Below, in pieces: positions 10,550 to 21,735 of a stretch of DNA of 64,000 nt (position 1 is the stretch's first letter; every line of letters starts with the position of its first letter). The notes below the pieces were generated by a model. It was not told the DNA's origin. It ran no database searches and saw only the letters and a list, made by a program, of their open reading frames with translations. The translations under genes were made by a program, and so were the position numbers. Origin of the DNA: Heliocidaris erythrogramma (lineage: Eukaryota > Echinodermata > Echinoidea > Camarodonta > Echinometridae); the NCBI GenBank assembly GCA_025617745.1, contig CM046854.1, forward strand, positions 56,322,258-56,386,257. The letters run 5' to 3'.

Positions 10550-13498
10550 TTAAACATTTAGATTCAATACTGAAATGATATGTCTTTTATACAGTCTTTT
10601 GAATTGACTTACTGTCTTACTATTCTTGAATATTGTTGGTAGGCTATTCCACAGAATTGGACCATTATAAAAGATTGAATTTTGTGTAACTGATGTGCGA
10701 TTAAGAGGAAGATGGATGTTTTGGGCATTCCGAGTATTATAATTATGAATGGAACAATTCAAAGTAAAATAATCGTTAAGAGCTTCAGGAAGAAAATTGT
10801 TGGAAAACTTGAACATAAAAATTGCAGTATCTAGAGATAATAATTCATGGATAGGAAGGATTTGCATTTTCTTAAACAGAGGTAAACTGGGTGAAAGGTA
10901 AGGGGAGTGTGTTATAATACGAATTCCACGTTTTTGTAATTTGTGAATACGTTCCATATTTTTTTTGAAGTAAAACCCCAAACAATATTACAATAATTTA
11001 TATGAGAAGAAACAAGTGAATGATACAACATTTTTAGAATATTTTTTGGCAAGAAGTGCAGTCTATAAAACACCTATGTTTTTAGCTAAGGTGTTACATA
11101 TATAGTTAACATGGTAATTCCAAGATAGTTTTTCATCTACGAATACACCTAGAAATTTAACATTAGATACACGACTTATTTTTTCATTTCTATAATACAA
11201 ATCTAGATTAGAAGGAATATTACTCTTAGTTCCAAACATAATATAATTAGTTTTATTTATGTTTAAAATCAACTTGTTCGCTTTCATCCAGTTACTTATT
11301 TTATTTAATTGAGTATTTAAAACATAAAACAAATTCTTAGGATCTGGACCTTTGCAAAAAACACTAGTATCATCTGCAAATAATATATAACGCAAATGTT
11401 GGGTTGAATATGGTAAGTCATTGATAAAAATTAAAAACAACAGAGGACCAAGAATGGAACCTTGAGGAACTCCACAACTGACTGCCTTTAGTTGGGATTT
11501 AACTCCATTAATTAATGTTAACTGTTTACGATTAGTTAGATAACTCGATAATAGTTCAAGTGGTCTGCCCCTTATTCCATAATAATGCATCTTTTTTAAT
11601 AAAATAGAATGATTAATAACATCAAAAGCTTTTGTTAAGTCTATGAAAATAGTTAAGGCATATTCCTTACTGTTTATGGCTTGATTTATGTTATTAATTA
11701 GATCCAATATTGCTGTCGTTGTAGAGTGCCCCTGTCTAAAACCGTATTGATTTTTAAAAAGAATATTATGTTTATCAATAAAATCTATAAGTCTATTATA
11801 AATACATTTTTCCAAGATTTTGGAAAATATGGTTAAGACTGAAATTGGTCTGTAGTTATTTACATCGTTACGCTTACCCTTTTTATGAATTGGAGTTACT
11901 CAAGCAATTTTCATCTTTGTTGGGAAAGTACCATTCAAAATACATTTATTAAATATCAAACTTAACGGCTTACTAATCAAATGAATAACTTGTTTTATAA
12001 CTTTTATATCAATATTATCTATACCCGCACTCGTATTATTTTTCATGTTATCGACTATTGTTATTATTTCATGTTTACTAACTGGCTTAAAAAATATTGA
12101 GTGGGTATTTGGATATATTAAGTAGTCATCAAAAGAATTGTCATTAATATTATTAGAATCTTGTAAATTTATACCTATGTTCACAAAAAAATCATTAAAA
12201 GAATTAGCAATATCTTCCATTTTAGTTATATTTACATTGTCAATTTCTAGTGATTCGATTTGATTATCTTTTTTATTCTTTTTACTGTTAAGGAGACTAT
12301 TAATCACATTCCATGTGGATTTGATATCATATCTTATTTTATTAAACTTTTTATTATAATAATCTCTCTTAGCCTGTCGTAACTTTACAGTTACAAAATT
12401 ACGAAATTTCTTAAATGTTTGTTTCCTATATAACGTTGGATTTTTAAGATATTTTTTATACAAAAGTGATTTTTTATGACAAAGTTTAAGTAAATCTTTT
12501 GTTAGCCACGGATTACCTTTCTTTTGTTTTACAATGTAGGATTTAAAAGGAAAACATTCTTCATACAATTCTTTAAACACCTGCAAAAATGTATCATAGC
12601 TTGTGTCAGCACTATCTTTACAAATGTGTAATTCCCATTTGACATCAATCAGTTTAGTAAAAAAGGAATGTAAATGTGGTTCATCAATACAACGCTTTTG
12701 AAGTGTAATAGGCAGATTATTGTTTACATTAGAAAAAGATGAAAATATTAAGAAAACTGGTAAGTGGTCACTAATATCGCTCAATAAAATACCTGAATTA
12801 ATGGAAGTAATTACATTTGTGAAAATATTATCCAATAAAGTAGCAGATGTAGAAGTTATTCGGGTTGGAGAATCAATGGTTGGTTGTAAATAAAAACTAC
12901 GTAAAAGATCTATAAAAGAATCAATTTTTGAATTTACACCAGTGTCTGTTAAGTCTATGTTTATATCACCCATAATAAAGCAATTGCATGAATTGGGATT
13001 AATTCTATTCAACAAATTCGTAAAATCGTTAAGAAATAAGTCTATGTCATATCCTGGTGGACGATAAATGACACCAATAATTGTTTTCTTACATTTACTA
13101 CTATTGCACAATTCTAGGAAAATACATTCAAAAGATTCAGTTATAATTGATAAATCATTTCTAATAAAAAAATGTAATGACGTATGAACAAAAATTCCTG
13201 TTCCTCCGCCACGTTTGTTTTCTCTGTTTTTACAAATAAACTGATAACCATCTATATGATAAACATCAGTGGGAGAAAATTTATGCAGCCATGTCTCGGT
13301 TAAACCTATTAACTTAAAACTGTGGTTAATACTATTAAGGTACACAATCAGGTTATCAAAATTTTGTGGTAAACTCCTACAGTTAAAATGAATCAATGAA
13401 AAGGAATTTAAAAATTCATCCCCAGTATACTTTGAATTAAAAGAAGGCACATCAAGGTAAGTATCTGGTAATTCTTTTTCACTTATACCATTAGCCAT
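10550..13498 (-). pseudogene. LINE ORF2: APE endonuclease and reverse transcriptase, near-intact
   Basis: About 980 codons. The endonuclease occupies residues ~35-255, with FNCRSLPQ, TETWLHKF, GDINIDL and SDISDHLPVF carrying the expected Asn, Glu, Asp and Ser-Asp-His catalytic positions. The RT follows with IDLTKAFDVINH (motif A), SCGVPQGSILGPLLF (motif B) and LFADDTSVF (motif C, catalytic DD). The C-terminal part ends with the HNYNTRNA and LWNSLP blocks common to CR1/L2-like elements. It is disabled by an in-frame TGA at 11,900-11,902 (probably CGA to TGA) and two compensating frameshifts near 11,065 and 10,975. The few lesions point to a fairly young copy. Confidence 0.85.
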
Positions 13499-13821
13499 AG
13501 CATATTAAAACATTTGTTATGGAAGTAAGACACAAAAAAACAAGTAGTGACATATTATGATATCTATTTGAAAAAATATTAATAAGTATTGAATTGTTCA
13601 GTTTCATGAAGAAATAATGAAATTGGAACAAGCAAAGAAATGACAAATAAGACATAAATTCAGTATGTAAACAAGAATAAGTAAATGACAAAAGGTATTC
13701 AAATTCGAACACAGTTGTGAAATAATTAGTGGAGTAATGGATCACTCAATATATAATGTGAATATGATTAGCATAAAGCAAGATTATTGCGGCATTTCAT
13801 TTATATGATATTCTTCATAGT

Positions 13822-14070
13822 TCATGGAGAATGTAATTTCTTGAGATCGTCCTCACATGTAATCAGTTTTGTAATGTTTCTACCTTCAGCTGTAGTACGA
13901 AGGAGAGCAATTATCCGACCGTCGGATGACCAAGCTGCTATGGTGCTCTTTGAAGACCGAGTCATTGAGAGAAGTTTTTGGTTCTTCATAGTTAAATCCT
14001 CTACTATCACGATTTTTGATCCTTTCAACTTTTTCCGGTTTTCGAGGATCTCCCTTCTTTTCCTGTAGCT
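13822..14070 (-). pseudogene. LINE ORF1 C-terminal fragment
   Basis: The minus-strand frame carries KGSKIVIVEDLTMKNQKLL and WSSDGRIIALL, matching the C-terminal domain of ORF1 proteins in invertebrate LINEs (E-D-L-T, then W-S-x-D/N-G). It stops at 13,822, about 320 bp upstream of ORF2. The N-terminal zinc-finger or coiled-coil part is missing because of 5' truncation. The frame runs on upstream, but that part is probably flanking DNA. Confidence 0.6.
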
Positions 14071-14411
14071 GGTCAGTTTGACAATGTTTGACATGTACAT
14101 TGTAGAGCATGATGTAGGAATCTCAATTTTTGCGAACTTGTATACCCATCTGTAATGTAAGATACCATTACAGGAAGGTTCACAAAAATTTAGATTATTA
14201 CTTACAGCTTCAAGACGCATCAATGCACATATAGAGCACCGAAGTGATGACGTCACAAAAAGCTATTTATTCATTTTGACATTTTTTTATACCATATCTC
14301 ACAGGAACAGGGTGAAAAACATCCAGAGCCCAAATTTAATGGCAATTGGCTCATTGGGCCCCGAGATATGGCCGCATGAATACCTCCTTAGCCCCATTGA
14401 AGTCGGTTTTT

Positions 14412-15771
14412 TATGCCTCCGCCCACCGAAGGTGGGTGCCGGAGGCATTATGTTTTCGGGTTGTCCGTCCGTCCGTGCGTCCGTCCGTCCGTCCGTCTGT
14501 CCGTCCGTCCGTCCGTCCGTCCGTCCGTGTGTCCGTGCGTCCGTCCGTCCCACTTCTCGTTACCGCGATATCTGAAGAATCATTTGAGGTAGGAACCTCA
14601 AACTTGGTACTAGTATGTATCCCCATACGAAGATGAACTGATTAGATTTTGGGGTAAGTAGGTCAAAGGTCAGAGGTCACAGAGGTCAATTTACATGAAA
14701 TTACATAAAAATTCTTGGTTTTTAGCACCGTTACCACGATATCTCAAGAACTGTTTGAGATAAGAACTTCAAACTTGGTACTAGTATGTTTCCCTATATG
14801 AAGATGAACTGATTAGATTTTGGGGTAAGGAGGTCAAAGGTCAGAGGTCACAGAGGTCAATTTACATGAAATTACATAAAAATTCTTGGTTTTTAGCACC
14901 GTTACCACAATATCTCAAGAACTGTTTGAGGTAAGAACTTCAAACTTGGTACTAGTATGTTTCCCTATATGAAGATGAACTGATTAGATTTTGGGGTAAG
15001 GAGGTCAAAGGTCACAGAGGTCAATTTACATGAAATTACATGAAATTCTTGGTTTTTAGTACCGTTATCGCGATATCTCAAGAACTGTCTGAGGTGAGAA
15101 CTTCAAACTTGGTACCAGTATGTATCCCCATAGAAAGATGAACTGATTAGATTTTGGGGTAAGTAGGTCAAAGGTCAGAGGTCACAGAGGTCAATTTACA
15201 TGAAATTACATAAAAATTCTTGGTTTTTAGCACCGTTACCACGATATCTCAAGAACTGTTTGAGGTAAGAACTTCAAACTTGGTACTAGTATGTTTCCCT
15301 ATATGAAGATGAACTGATTAGATTTTGGGGTAAGGAGGTCAAAGGTCAGAGGTCACAGAGGTCAATTTACATGAAATTACATGAAATTACATGAAATTCT
15401 TGGTTTTTAGTACCGTTACCGCGATATCTCAAGAACTGTCTGAGGTGAGAACTTCAAACTTGGTACCAGTATGTATCCCCATAGAAAGATGAACTGATTA
15501 GATTTTGGGGTAAGTAGGTCAAAGGTCAGAGGTCACAGAGGTCAATTTACATAAAATTACATGAAATTACTGGTTTTTAGCCTCGTTATCAAATATTTCT
15601 AGTTTATTTATGAAATGAAATAAATTTTCAGTCTCCTGTGCATTTTAAGTGAAAAGATTTGTAATTTTGTTGGACCAATCCTTTTTAGAGTGTACATGTA
15701 TGCCATACATTTCCAATCTGGTGATGGCGGAGGCATAAATTCCGACCGCGCGCGGTCGAAAATTCATCTAG
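14412..15771 (+). mobile_element. CCGTCC tandem-repeat element, copy 1
   Basis: It starts TATGCCTCCGCCCACCG, forming a hairpin (14,413-14,448), followed by a CCGTCC run (14,463-14,550). Then come six units of ~172 bp containing ATCTCAAGAACTGTTTGAGG and TTGGTACTAGTATGT. It ends GGCGGAGGCATAAA, a 16-bp perfect palindrome CGACCGCGCGCGGTCG (15,743-15,758), nine bases and CTAG (15,768-15,771) before a T. A hairpin shortly before CTAG-T resembles a Helitron 3' end, but the 5' end does not begin with TC. It has no protein. The Pro-Ser-Val-Arg repeats in translations are shadows of CCGTCC. Confidence 0.75.
14660..15545 (+). promoter_or_regulatory. Six-fold array of nuclear-receptor half-sites in the tandem repeat
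   Basis: Each ~172-bp unit carries AGGTCAAAGGTCA, a perfect DR1, at 14,660, 14,831, 15,002, 15,165, 15,336 and 15,516. In five of six units two more AGGTCA copies follow, at spacings of 1 and 3 (DR1-DR1-DR3). Such sites bind HNF4, RXR heterodimers or COUP-TF in animals. Binding here is inferred from sequence only. Confidence 0.55.
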
Positions 15772-16252
15772 TTTACTGGTTCTAAACTGTTAAGAACCAG
15801 GCCAATTTACACTGACTTCAATGGGGCTAATTAGATATTCATATAGCCATACCTTGGGCCACCATGAACTGATTCATGTCAAATTTGATGTGTGAACGTT
15901 TTCCATCATGCTCTACCTAAATATTGTCATAAAAATACTGAAATACAAAAATCAAAATTTGATGACGTCACACTTCGGTACTCTATAAAGCAGAGCGAAG
16001 CACAAAGACGGGTTAAGCAGCACACATTACATGTGAGGGACTGTAATGAGCGACAATATCGGAGACGGTATGATATCGAGGTTCCATTGATCCCACTCAT
16101 ACTTCATAGGCCCAAACTTATGCGGGACTAGCAAATATTCACTGTTTCAGCAGTCAAAAACAGACATCAAATTTGCTCAAAGTCAAAGCGAGATTTAATT
16201 TTCTTATATTTTGATCTTCCCTCTAATTCTAAATTTCTAACACCATTTTCCA

Positions 16253-16395
16253 CACAGACAGCTGCCAGACCACAGCGAGGTCTTGTAGACCGGAGGAATC
16301 CATTTGAATTGTATGACGACACTGCATTCTGCCTCATTAACATGCTGGAAGGGGATGAGGAGGAAGGAAAAAGTCCACTACATGTGATCTTGCAG
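16253..16395 (+). pseudogene. Possible exon remnant of a Harbinger transposase
   Basis: After TTTTCCACACAG, an acceptor-like site, the frame reads RGLVDRRNPFELYDDTAFC, similar to the N-terminal block of PIF/Harbinger nucleases (R-x-x-P-F-E-x-Y-x-D/E-x-x-F). It then runs through an acidic stretch to CAG before GTATTGG. The expected R-F-R-F block does not follow, and no DDE part was found in 16,400-19,000. If real, it is the only coding trace of the surrounding TIR element. Confidence 0.35.
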
Positions 16396-19069
16396 GTATT
16401 GGCCTCTCTATTTTGTACACAGAATTTCACATTTTCTTCATTTTCAAGAAAAATTGAAATTCTTTTGAATTGTTTGAGTATGACATGACTGCATCAATTC
16501 TGAAAGCAATTTGGAAAGATTTATGTTGATTCCTAATTTGAAATTTCATATTAATCAATTTTTTTTTAAATTTATACACAAAATGAATGGAGAGTTGTTA
16601 ACGATGACATCACAGATGCTGGCAAAGTTTCCAACTCAAGGATCCCCATGATAGGGCTTTACTCAGTGGCGGATCCAGGGGGGGGGGGAAACAGGGTGCA
16701 ATTTTTTTTTTTTTTTTTTTTTTTTTGCTTGTCAGGGAATTATGGAGGGAAACTGGACCCCCATAACCCCCTCCCCCCGCCCCCACCGAGCGAATTTTCG
16801 AGAAGCTGGCGAGACCAAAAAGATACGGGTCTACCTTTTCCAAAAGTTGACTCTTGAATGGATTGTCCGATTTTGCTCCAACTTTCAATATTTAGTCTTC
16901 TTGGTCATCCCCATTCACTTAGAGCATACTGATGCCAGGGTGTCATTCCCCTTTAATTTTGTTGTAGCTTATAATTATTAAATCACAAATTGTGTACATT
17001 TTTTCTGCAAATTTTTTTCTTCCTTACTTTGAATATATTTCTCTTTTTTTCCATAAATTAAAATTCATCCGATAAAATATTTTTAGCCTGCTATCTGTTG
17101 ATACGTTGTCATTTACAGGGTCATTCCATAGGATGCATGGTCACTGTGATGAGGCATCAATATCACAATCATCTGTTTGAAGAGACAAAAGTGAGGCTTC
17201 CAAAGCTATCGCAAGGAGGAGAAAATCATGGCGTTCCCAACTATGAGAGAAGAGGTTGAATCCACCAACCAACGGACTAGGGTTAAAGTACAGTAACATT
17301 GTTAGAAGAACGCAGTTACAAACTCGTTATAACAAGTTATCTCTCTGGTCCTATACATCTTTGTAATATACTTTTTAAAACCCTGATATAGCAAAGCTTT
17401 GATATTTCCTTGATCCAGAAGAGCAGTGGTGTAAAAGGGAGGGGGGAGGAGGGGCATAGGGGGCTCATGTTCTCCATTGCTTCGAAAAAATATACACACA
17501 TGCAAACAACAAACAAACCCTCTTTTTTCCACTTGTAGTCATCTCCCCCCCCCCCCCCGCCTGAAAAAAAATACAGAGGAGTTTGTTGTAACAAGGTTTG
17601 CCTGTAGTTACATATGTGTCTTTGACATATGTGAATTGCAGTGTATTATAGTCAGATTTTTCTTGAATATTTTGATTTATAATCATAATACCAAAATTTA
17701 AATATTTTCGGAAAATTTGTTAAATAATATAAAAATATATTGAAATAAGAAAAGAATTTCCCATTGTGTAGAATCCTATTTAGGGTTTCCTGAATTCAGA
17801 TATTTAGATGAAAACTGCACATTGTCCTGATCGTGCAAAGAAAGAGAAGAAAATAAAAAGTAGAAGATGAATTTTTTTCAAGATTTAAAACTAAACTAAA
17901 TTATTTTTCAAAGAGATGATTTCCAAAAGTTAATTATCTTTCAGTGTAGTGTACATTCTTCTTATAATTTCATATTAAGTGAAATCTGGGAAATTGTCTT
18001 TTAAAACACCTGTATTATGTTCACCTCAAAATGTGAGCCATAAATATTTCATGAATTTCGTAATCATATTATCGTTTATAAATGAAATATTTCTTAAAAC
18101 TTTTAAGAACTGTAATACTCTTAATAGATTTAAATTACAATAGACTTTTATGTACATAGGTAGTCCTATTTATTCCATGAATCAATGCCTAACTTATTTA
18201 ACCTTTAACTATTAATGGAAAATATATGTATATATAAATGTTTTTAATGTATTTTATGTAACAAAAATATGACAAATATGTAATATTAAATTGCTGAAAA
18301 TAAGTTACTCTTTACATTTTATACTATACTTTGTCTCGTAAAGGCCTCACATTGGTAGTCATGTTACTTTCTGGCAAGATGTGAATGGTGTCATGGTATT
18401 TTGTGTTTGGTGTTGATGTTGAGGCAATGTAAATACATGTATGCTTGATAAAGAATCTAATGGGGAATATTGCACTAACTTGCTAAAGAAAGGTTTATGT
18501 TGATAATGATCTTGGGAGGCTATGATTGTAGATGGCAGCATGTTGGATCTCCTGATATGATGCTTTCCTCTTGTGAGATCATAGTCCACCTACTGGACTG
18601 TATTGAATAATGCAAGCAGACCAAGCGGACGTTGAGGGCGAGTGACTTACACAAATTTGTCGATCCTCAATACAGTCCAGTCAAACCTGCCATCTCCCCC
18701 GAATTTCAGGGGGAACTCTCACCGTCGGGCTCCGCCTATACGATTGTCAAAGCTCCGCTGATTAGCTTATTGCAAATGTCAATCAAGCTGAATGCAAATC
18801 GTGGCCGATTAAGTTATAGTCTAAATTCAAGGCTTTACAATTTATTATAAGTTTAATCCAAAATAGATTTTGACATTATTTCTTTAAATTAGTTTAAAAA
18901 CCGCAGTGAATATTGAATATATATTTCAATGAATCAAATCCATGTTGAATTTAATTTTGTAGCTCCATTGTAGACATTTTGAATACGAAACAAATAAAAT
19001 CTCGCATGTACGTAAGACTATAAACGGCCACTGCAAACTGGGAGTTGTGGCGTACGTGCGCCTGTAATC
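16396..19069. other. No gene; interior of the Harbinger-like element
   Basis: AT-rich DNA. 16,665-16,800 is a hAT-like MITE remnant (CAGTGGCGGATCCAGG with a 10-G run and a ~24-T run). A 13-C run lies near 17,547. An inverted pair, TACTGGACTGTATTGA near 18,592 and TCAATACAGTCCAGTC near 18,665, makes a small fold-back. ORFs in this stretch have no recognisable domain. Confidence 0.6.
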
Positions 19070-20100
19070 CAGCAGTCAGACCGCAGGTCGTATGCAAATG
19101 AGCAAAAACGGCTGATTTTATTTCCAGTGCCTGAAATGGCACACTCTCCTTGCAACCAGTGGGCTGTTTTGCATGGTCATATTCAAAGTTCATTAACTCA
19201 AAAAATATTAATGCTATGGTCATCAAACTTTCTGGAAAGTTGGATGGATACTTTATCAACACAGATATACCTTGTTTATTTCAAAAGATAAGTAGTTGAA
19301 TATAAGTGATGAAATAGTGGAACAAAACACTTTTCTTTATAGGATTTCAAGTCCATAAAATACATATAAAAAGTATATGAGCCACTATTAAAACGCATAT
19401 GTATGGAAGCGTTGAAGTTTCATCTTTTACATTGTCATATTCAAAACACCCATACATTTATGACAGGGTCAGGATCCAGCAATATTCAACCCAAGTACAT
19501 AATATATCCTTGAAATTGTCAAGACCATAGAATCCTAGCACTGTGATTGGCTGACAAGGCCACCCTGCAAGATTAGGGCGCGATATTTGAAACCACATTC
19601 CACCGGTTGGGTGAACTCTTGACCTCTTGTGCAAACATGTTGATCTATTTTGGGGAAAGGGCTTGTGAAGTAACCAATCAGAGTGCTGGAATCAACTGTT
19701 TGAAGGACACAATTTGTACTTTGGTTACATTTTGCTGGATCCTGACCCTGTCATAAAGTGTACATTCATATTATTTAAATATTTGTAAAGTATAGATATT
19801 GCCCCAAATTCAACCTGGCTCATAATAAAACTATGTGAGTATTTTACAGGTTTACTTTTCGTTTCGTTTCCAATTTTTGGTCATAAAATAACATCATTTT
19901 CACAAATTTTTTCATATTTTTTCAAAGACAAATAGAGTATGTCATGAATCTCTAATTCCTCCTCTTTTATTTGATGTGTAAATCATGACAATCGGTAAAT
20001 GTTAACGAGTCCATTCAACCAATTGCAAATTGGATGTTCATAGGGATTCCTGCTCATTATGTATTCAGAGACTGACCCAGTCAAGCAAAACTGGAAATAA
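19070..20100 (+). repeat. 1-kb dispersed repeat, copy 1
   Basis: Matches 36,660-39,009 in inverse orientation once the 1.3-kb insertion there is removed. Examples are GCAGGTCGTATGCAAATGAG against its inverse near 38,980 and CATAATGAGCAGG near 36,715 against its inverse here. Identity by eye is around 80 percent. It contains a ~293-bp MITE (19,461-19,753) shared by both copies. It is non-coding, and its ends were not defined. Confidence 0.75.
19461..19753. mobile_element. MITE with TGACAGGGTCAGGATCCAGC ends, copy 1
   Basis: The inverted ends TGACAGGGTCAGGATCCAGC and GCTGGATCCTGACCCTGTCA are perfect, with TA on both outer sides. It is 293 bp long and non-coding. A second copy is at 38,329-38,631 at the same place in the other 1-kb repeat, so it was there before that repeat was copied or is part of it. 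Confidence 0.75.
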
Positions 20101-20213
20101 AATAGAGCCAGCTACCAGTGGAAGTTATAAACTGATTCAGCGGACCCAAGCTTCAAGACTGAGTCACGTCTTTAAATAATCATATCTGATTGATACACGT
20201 CTGAAAAAACCCA

Positions 20214-20215
<2 letters not shown>

Positions 20216-20246
<31 letters not shown>
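20216..20246. repeat. (CA)n microsatellite
   Basis: About 15 uninterrupted CA repeats followed by CCCC. Confidence 0.95.
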
Positions 20247-20248
<2 letters not shown>

Positions 20249-21094
20249 CCACATGCACACACGTGCATTGTTTTCTTTCGCTAACATCGCGATCCCGGGC
20301 GCATGTGATCAGCTGTTTCTCGCAATGCATATTCATTACGGAGCGGTTACGTATGAATATCAATTAGATGATGTCATACTACATTATCTCGCTCGTTCTG
20401 GCAGGGTATTCTGGACGATTTTTTCGGGGAGTACAGATTAGTGGAGTCGCGCGATCAGCGGCTTTGCGCGGTGAGTGTCAGGAGTATGTGAATCAATGGC
20501 GTTTGAGTGTGTGGGGGATCGGAAGCGGACGATTAAGAATTAAAATCGGCCAGTATCTGGACTAGTGAGATCATGGTGTAAGATGGGGAGGGGGGGGGGG
20601 GGCTTTGTGCAGATGTGTGTGGGTGTGCGCATGTAATCATTACCAACCACTTTACTTTCCCATCCTATTGCATAAAAGATTATCAATGAAAAAAGTCTTA
20701 AAATGTCACTGGCAAAATTAGGGGCTGATGCAGGGCTGACCGGTAGGGGTGAGGACAACGATTCCGAAAAAATCTGACGAGAAAAAAAAAAGGTCCCCGT
20801 TATTTTTGGAGCAGTGTTTCTTCCAAAATTCTCTGACAAGCAAAAAAGGGGGTCCTCACTCCAATCACACCCCTTGAAAATAAGAGGGGGCGCCGACTTT
20901 GTTTAAAACGGTTTTCTATTGTCTTTTTCCAAAATGTTCAAATGGGGGGGGGGCGCCCCCACCCATAATTATATATATATATATATATATATAGATGCGA
21001 AGATACCCAACTTTAACATTTCGACGGCGTCTCGGTAAATTGTATAGCGTGAGGATTGATGAGACAGGAGACAAAGGACGTAGCTGAACTTCAA

Positions 21095-21140
21095 CTTTAT
21101 TGGGCCAAGCTTTCGGCCTTCACGGCCTTCTTCAGGTTCT
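21095..21140 (-). ncRNA. Ribozyme-like hairpin in the Penelope 3' region
   Basis: On the minus strand, CTGAAGA, a GGCC stem-loop and GAAA follow in the order of a hammerhead core (CUGANGA, stem II, GAAA). Penelope elements are known to carry hammerhead ribozymes. Against it, one extra A precedes the GGCC stem, no clear UH cleavage site follows GAAA, and CTTCAG-AAC-CTGAAG offers a competing hairpin. It may be a decayed ribozyme. Confidence 0.3.
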
Positions 21141-21735
21141 GAAGATTATAATACAAACATATAGCATATACTTCAATATACACACATGACAGTGTGTGTT
21201 TTTATATTCATTTAATAACAAAATAACATGTGCATATTGATATTAGCATATACCTTCATGGCTACAGTTTATTACAAACAACTTAAATGAATGAATAATA
21301 AAAACGTAGTTTAGGAATATTGTACAAAGATTTAATGTAAAATACCGCTTACCGAAAGTGAAGTTTCGTTGAGGGTGACTAGTGTATATGTGTGGTGTGT
21401 AAAATTTGTGCGGTCAAGTGTGAATAAGTTCCTGACCTTTGGCATTGTGATGGCAGGTGAGTGTGGCGGGAAGAAAGAGCGGGAGAGAGACAGGATGAGA
21501 AAGGGAGTAGAGCGGGATTAAGTTAGAATGAGACGTGAATAAAGTATATAGTTGATCACGAACGAATATAATTTGCTGTTAAGCGCACAATTTTCATATC
21601 TAAGGGTTAGACTTAAATGATTTTAACATGAAATGAGCTGATAGGGATAGTGTACCTGTGATAAAAAATAAAACAAGGGTGCATTTAAGGATAACTTTTC
21701 ATGCACATTGTCCAGTACTAGGTTTTATTTGCTAT

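Larger units (their letters stand above)
10282..14100 (-). mobile_element. APE-type LINE (CR1/L2/Jockey-like), 5' truncated
   Basis: On the minus strand it carries the C-terminal end of ORF1 and a nearly full ORF2, followed by a ~265-bp 3' UTR. The UTR ends in an ATTGA-type microsatellite tail (10,283-10,298 as ATTCAATTCAATTCAA on the plus strand). The 5' end falls near 14,070-14,100, inside ORF1, as usual for incomplete target-primed reverse transcription. It has inserted inside the Harbinger-like element. Confidence 0.85.
14230..15987. mobile_element. Palindromic MITE (TATAGAGNACCGAAGTG), split in the middle
   Basis: The left arm is 14,230-14,410 and the right arm 15,772-15,987. TATAGAGCACCGAAGTGATG opposes CACTTCGGTACTCTATA. 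Further in, TAGCCCCATTGAAGTC (left) opposes GACTTCAATGGGGCTA (right). Both arms also carry TGACGTCA, a CRE-like palindrome, at the same place. The arms are ~170 bp, and a tandem-repeat element occupies the centre. Confidence 0.75.

Noticed and set aside
13491..13745. 84-codon minus-strand ORF between LINE ORFs
   Set aside because: Lies in the ORF1-ORF2 spacer, Phe/Leu/Tyr-rich from AT-rich DNA, and no similarity to a known LINE protein.
14276..14636. ORFs rich in Arg-Pro-Ser-Val on both strands
   Set aside because: They are translations of the CCGTCC run in all frames; no start context or domain, and they recur in a short form at 28,923-29,162.
14560..15590. CRISPR-like array
   Set aside because: Units of ~172 bp repeat as a whole with no unique spacers, and the context is eukaryotic.
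15892..16131. 79-codon ORF near the possible Harbinger exon
   Set aside because: Begins in the right arm of a MITE and crosses its end, so it is not a natural reading frame.
20253..20565. Short ORFs next to the CA repeat
   Set aside because: No domain, no conserved copy and a microsatellite origin for part of the frame.
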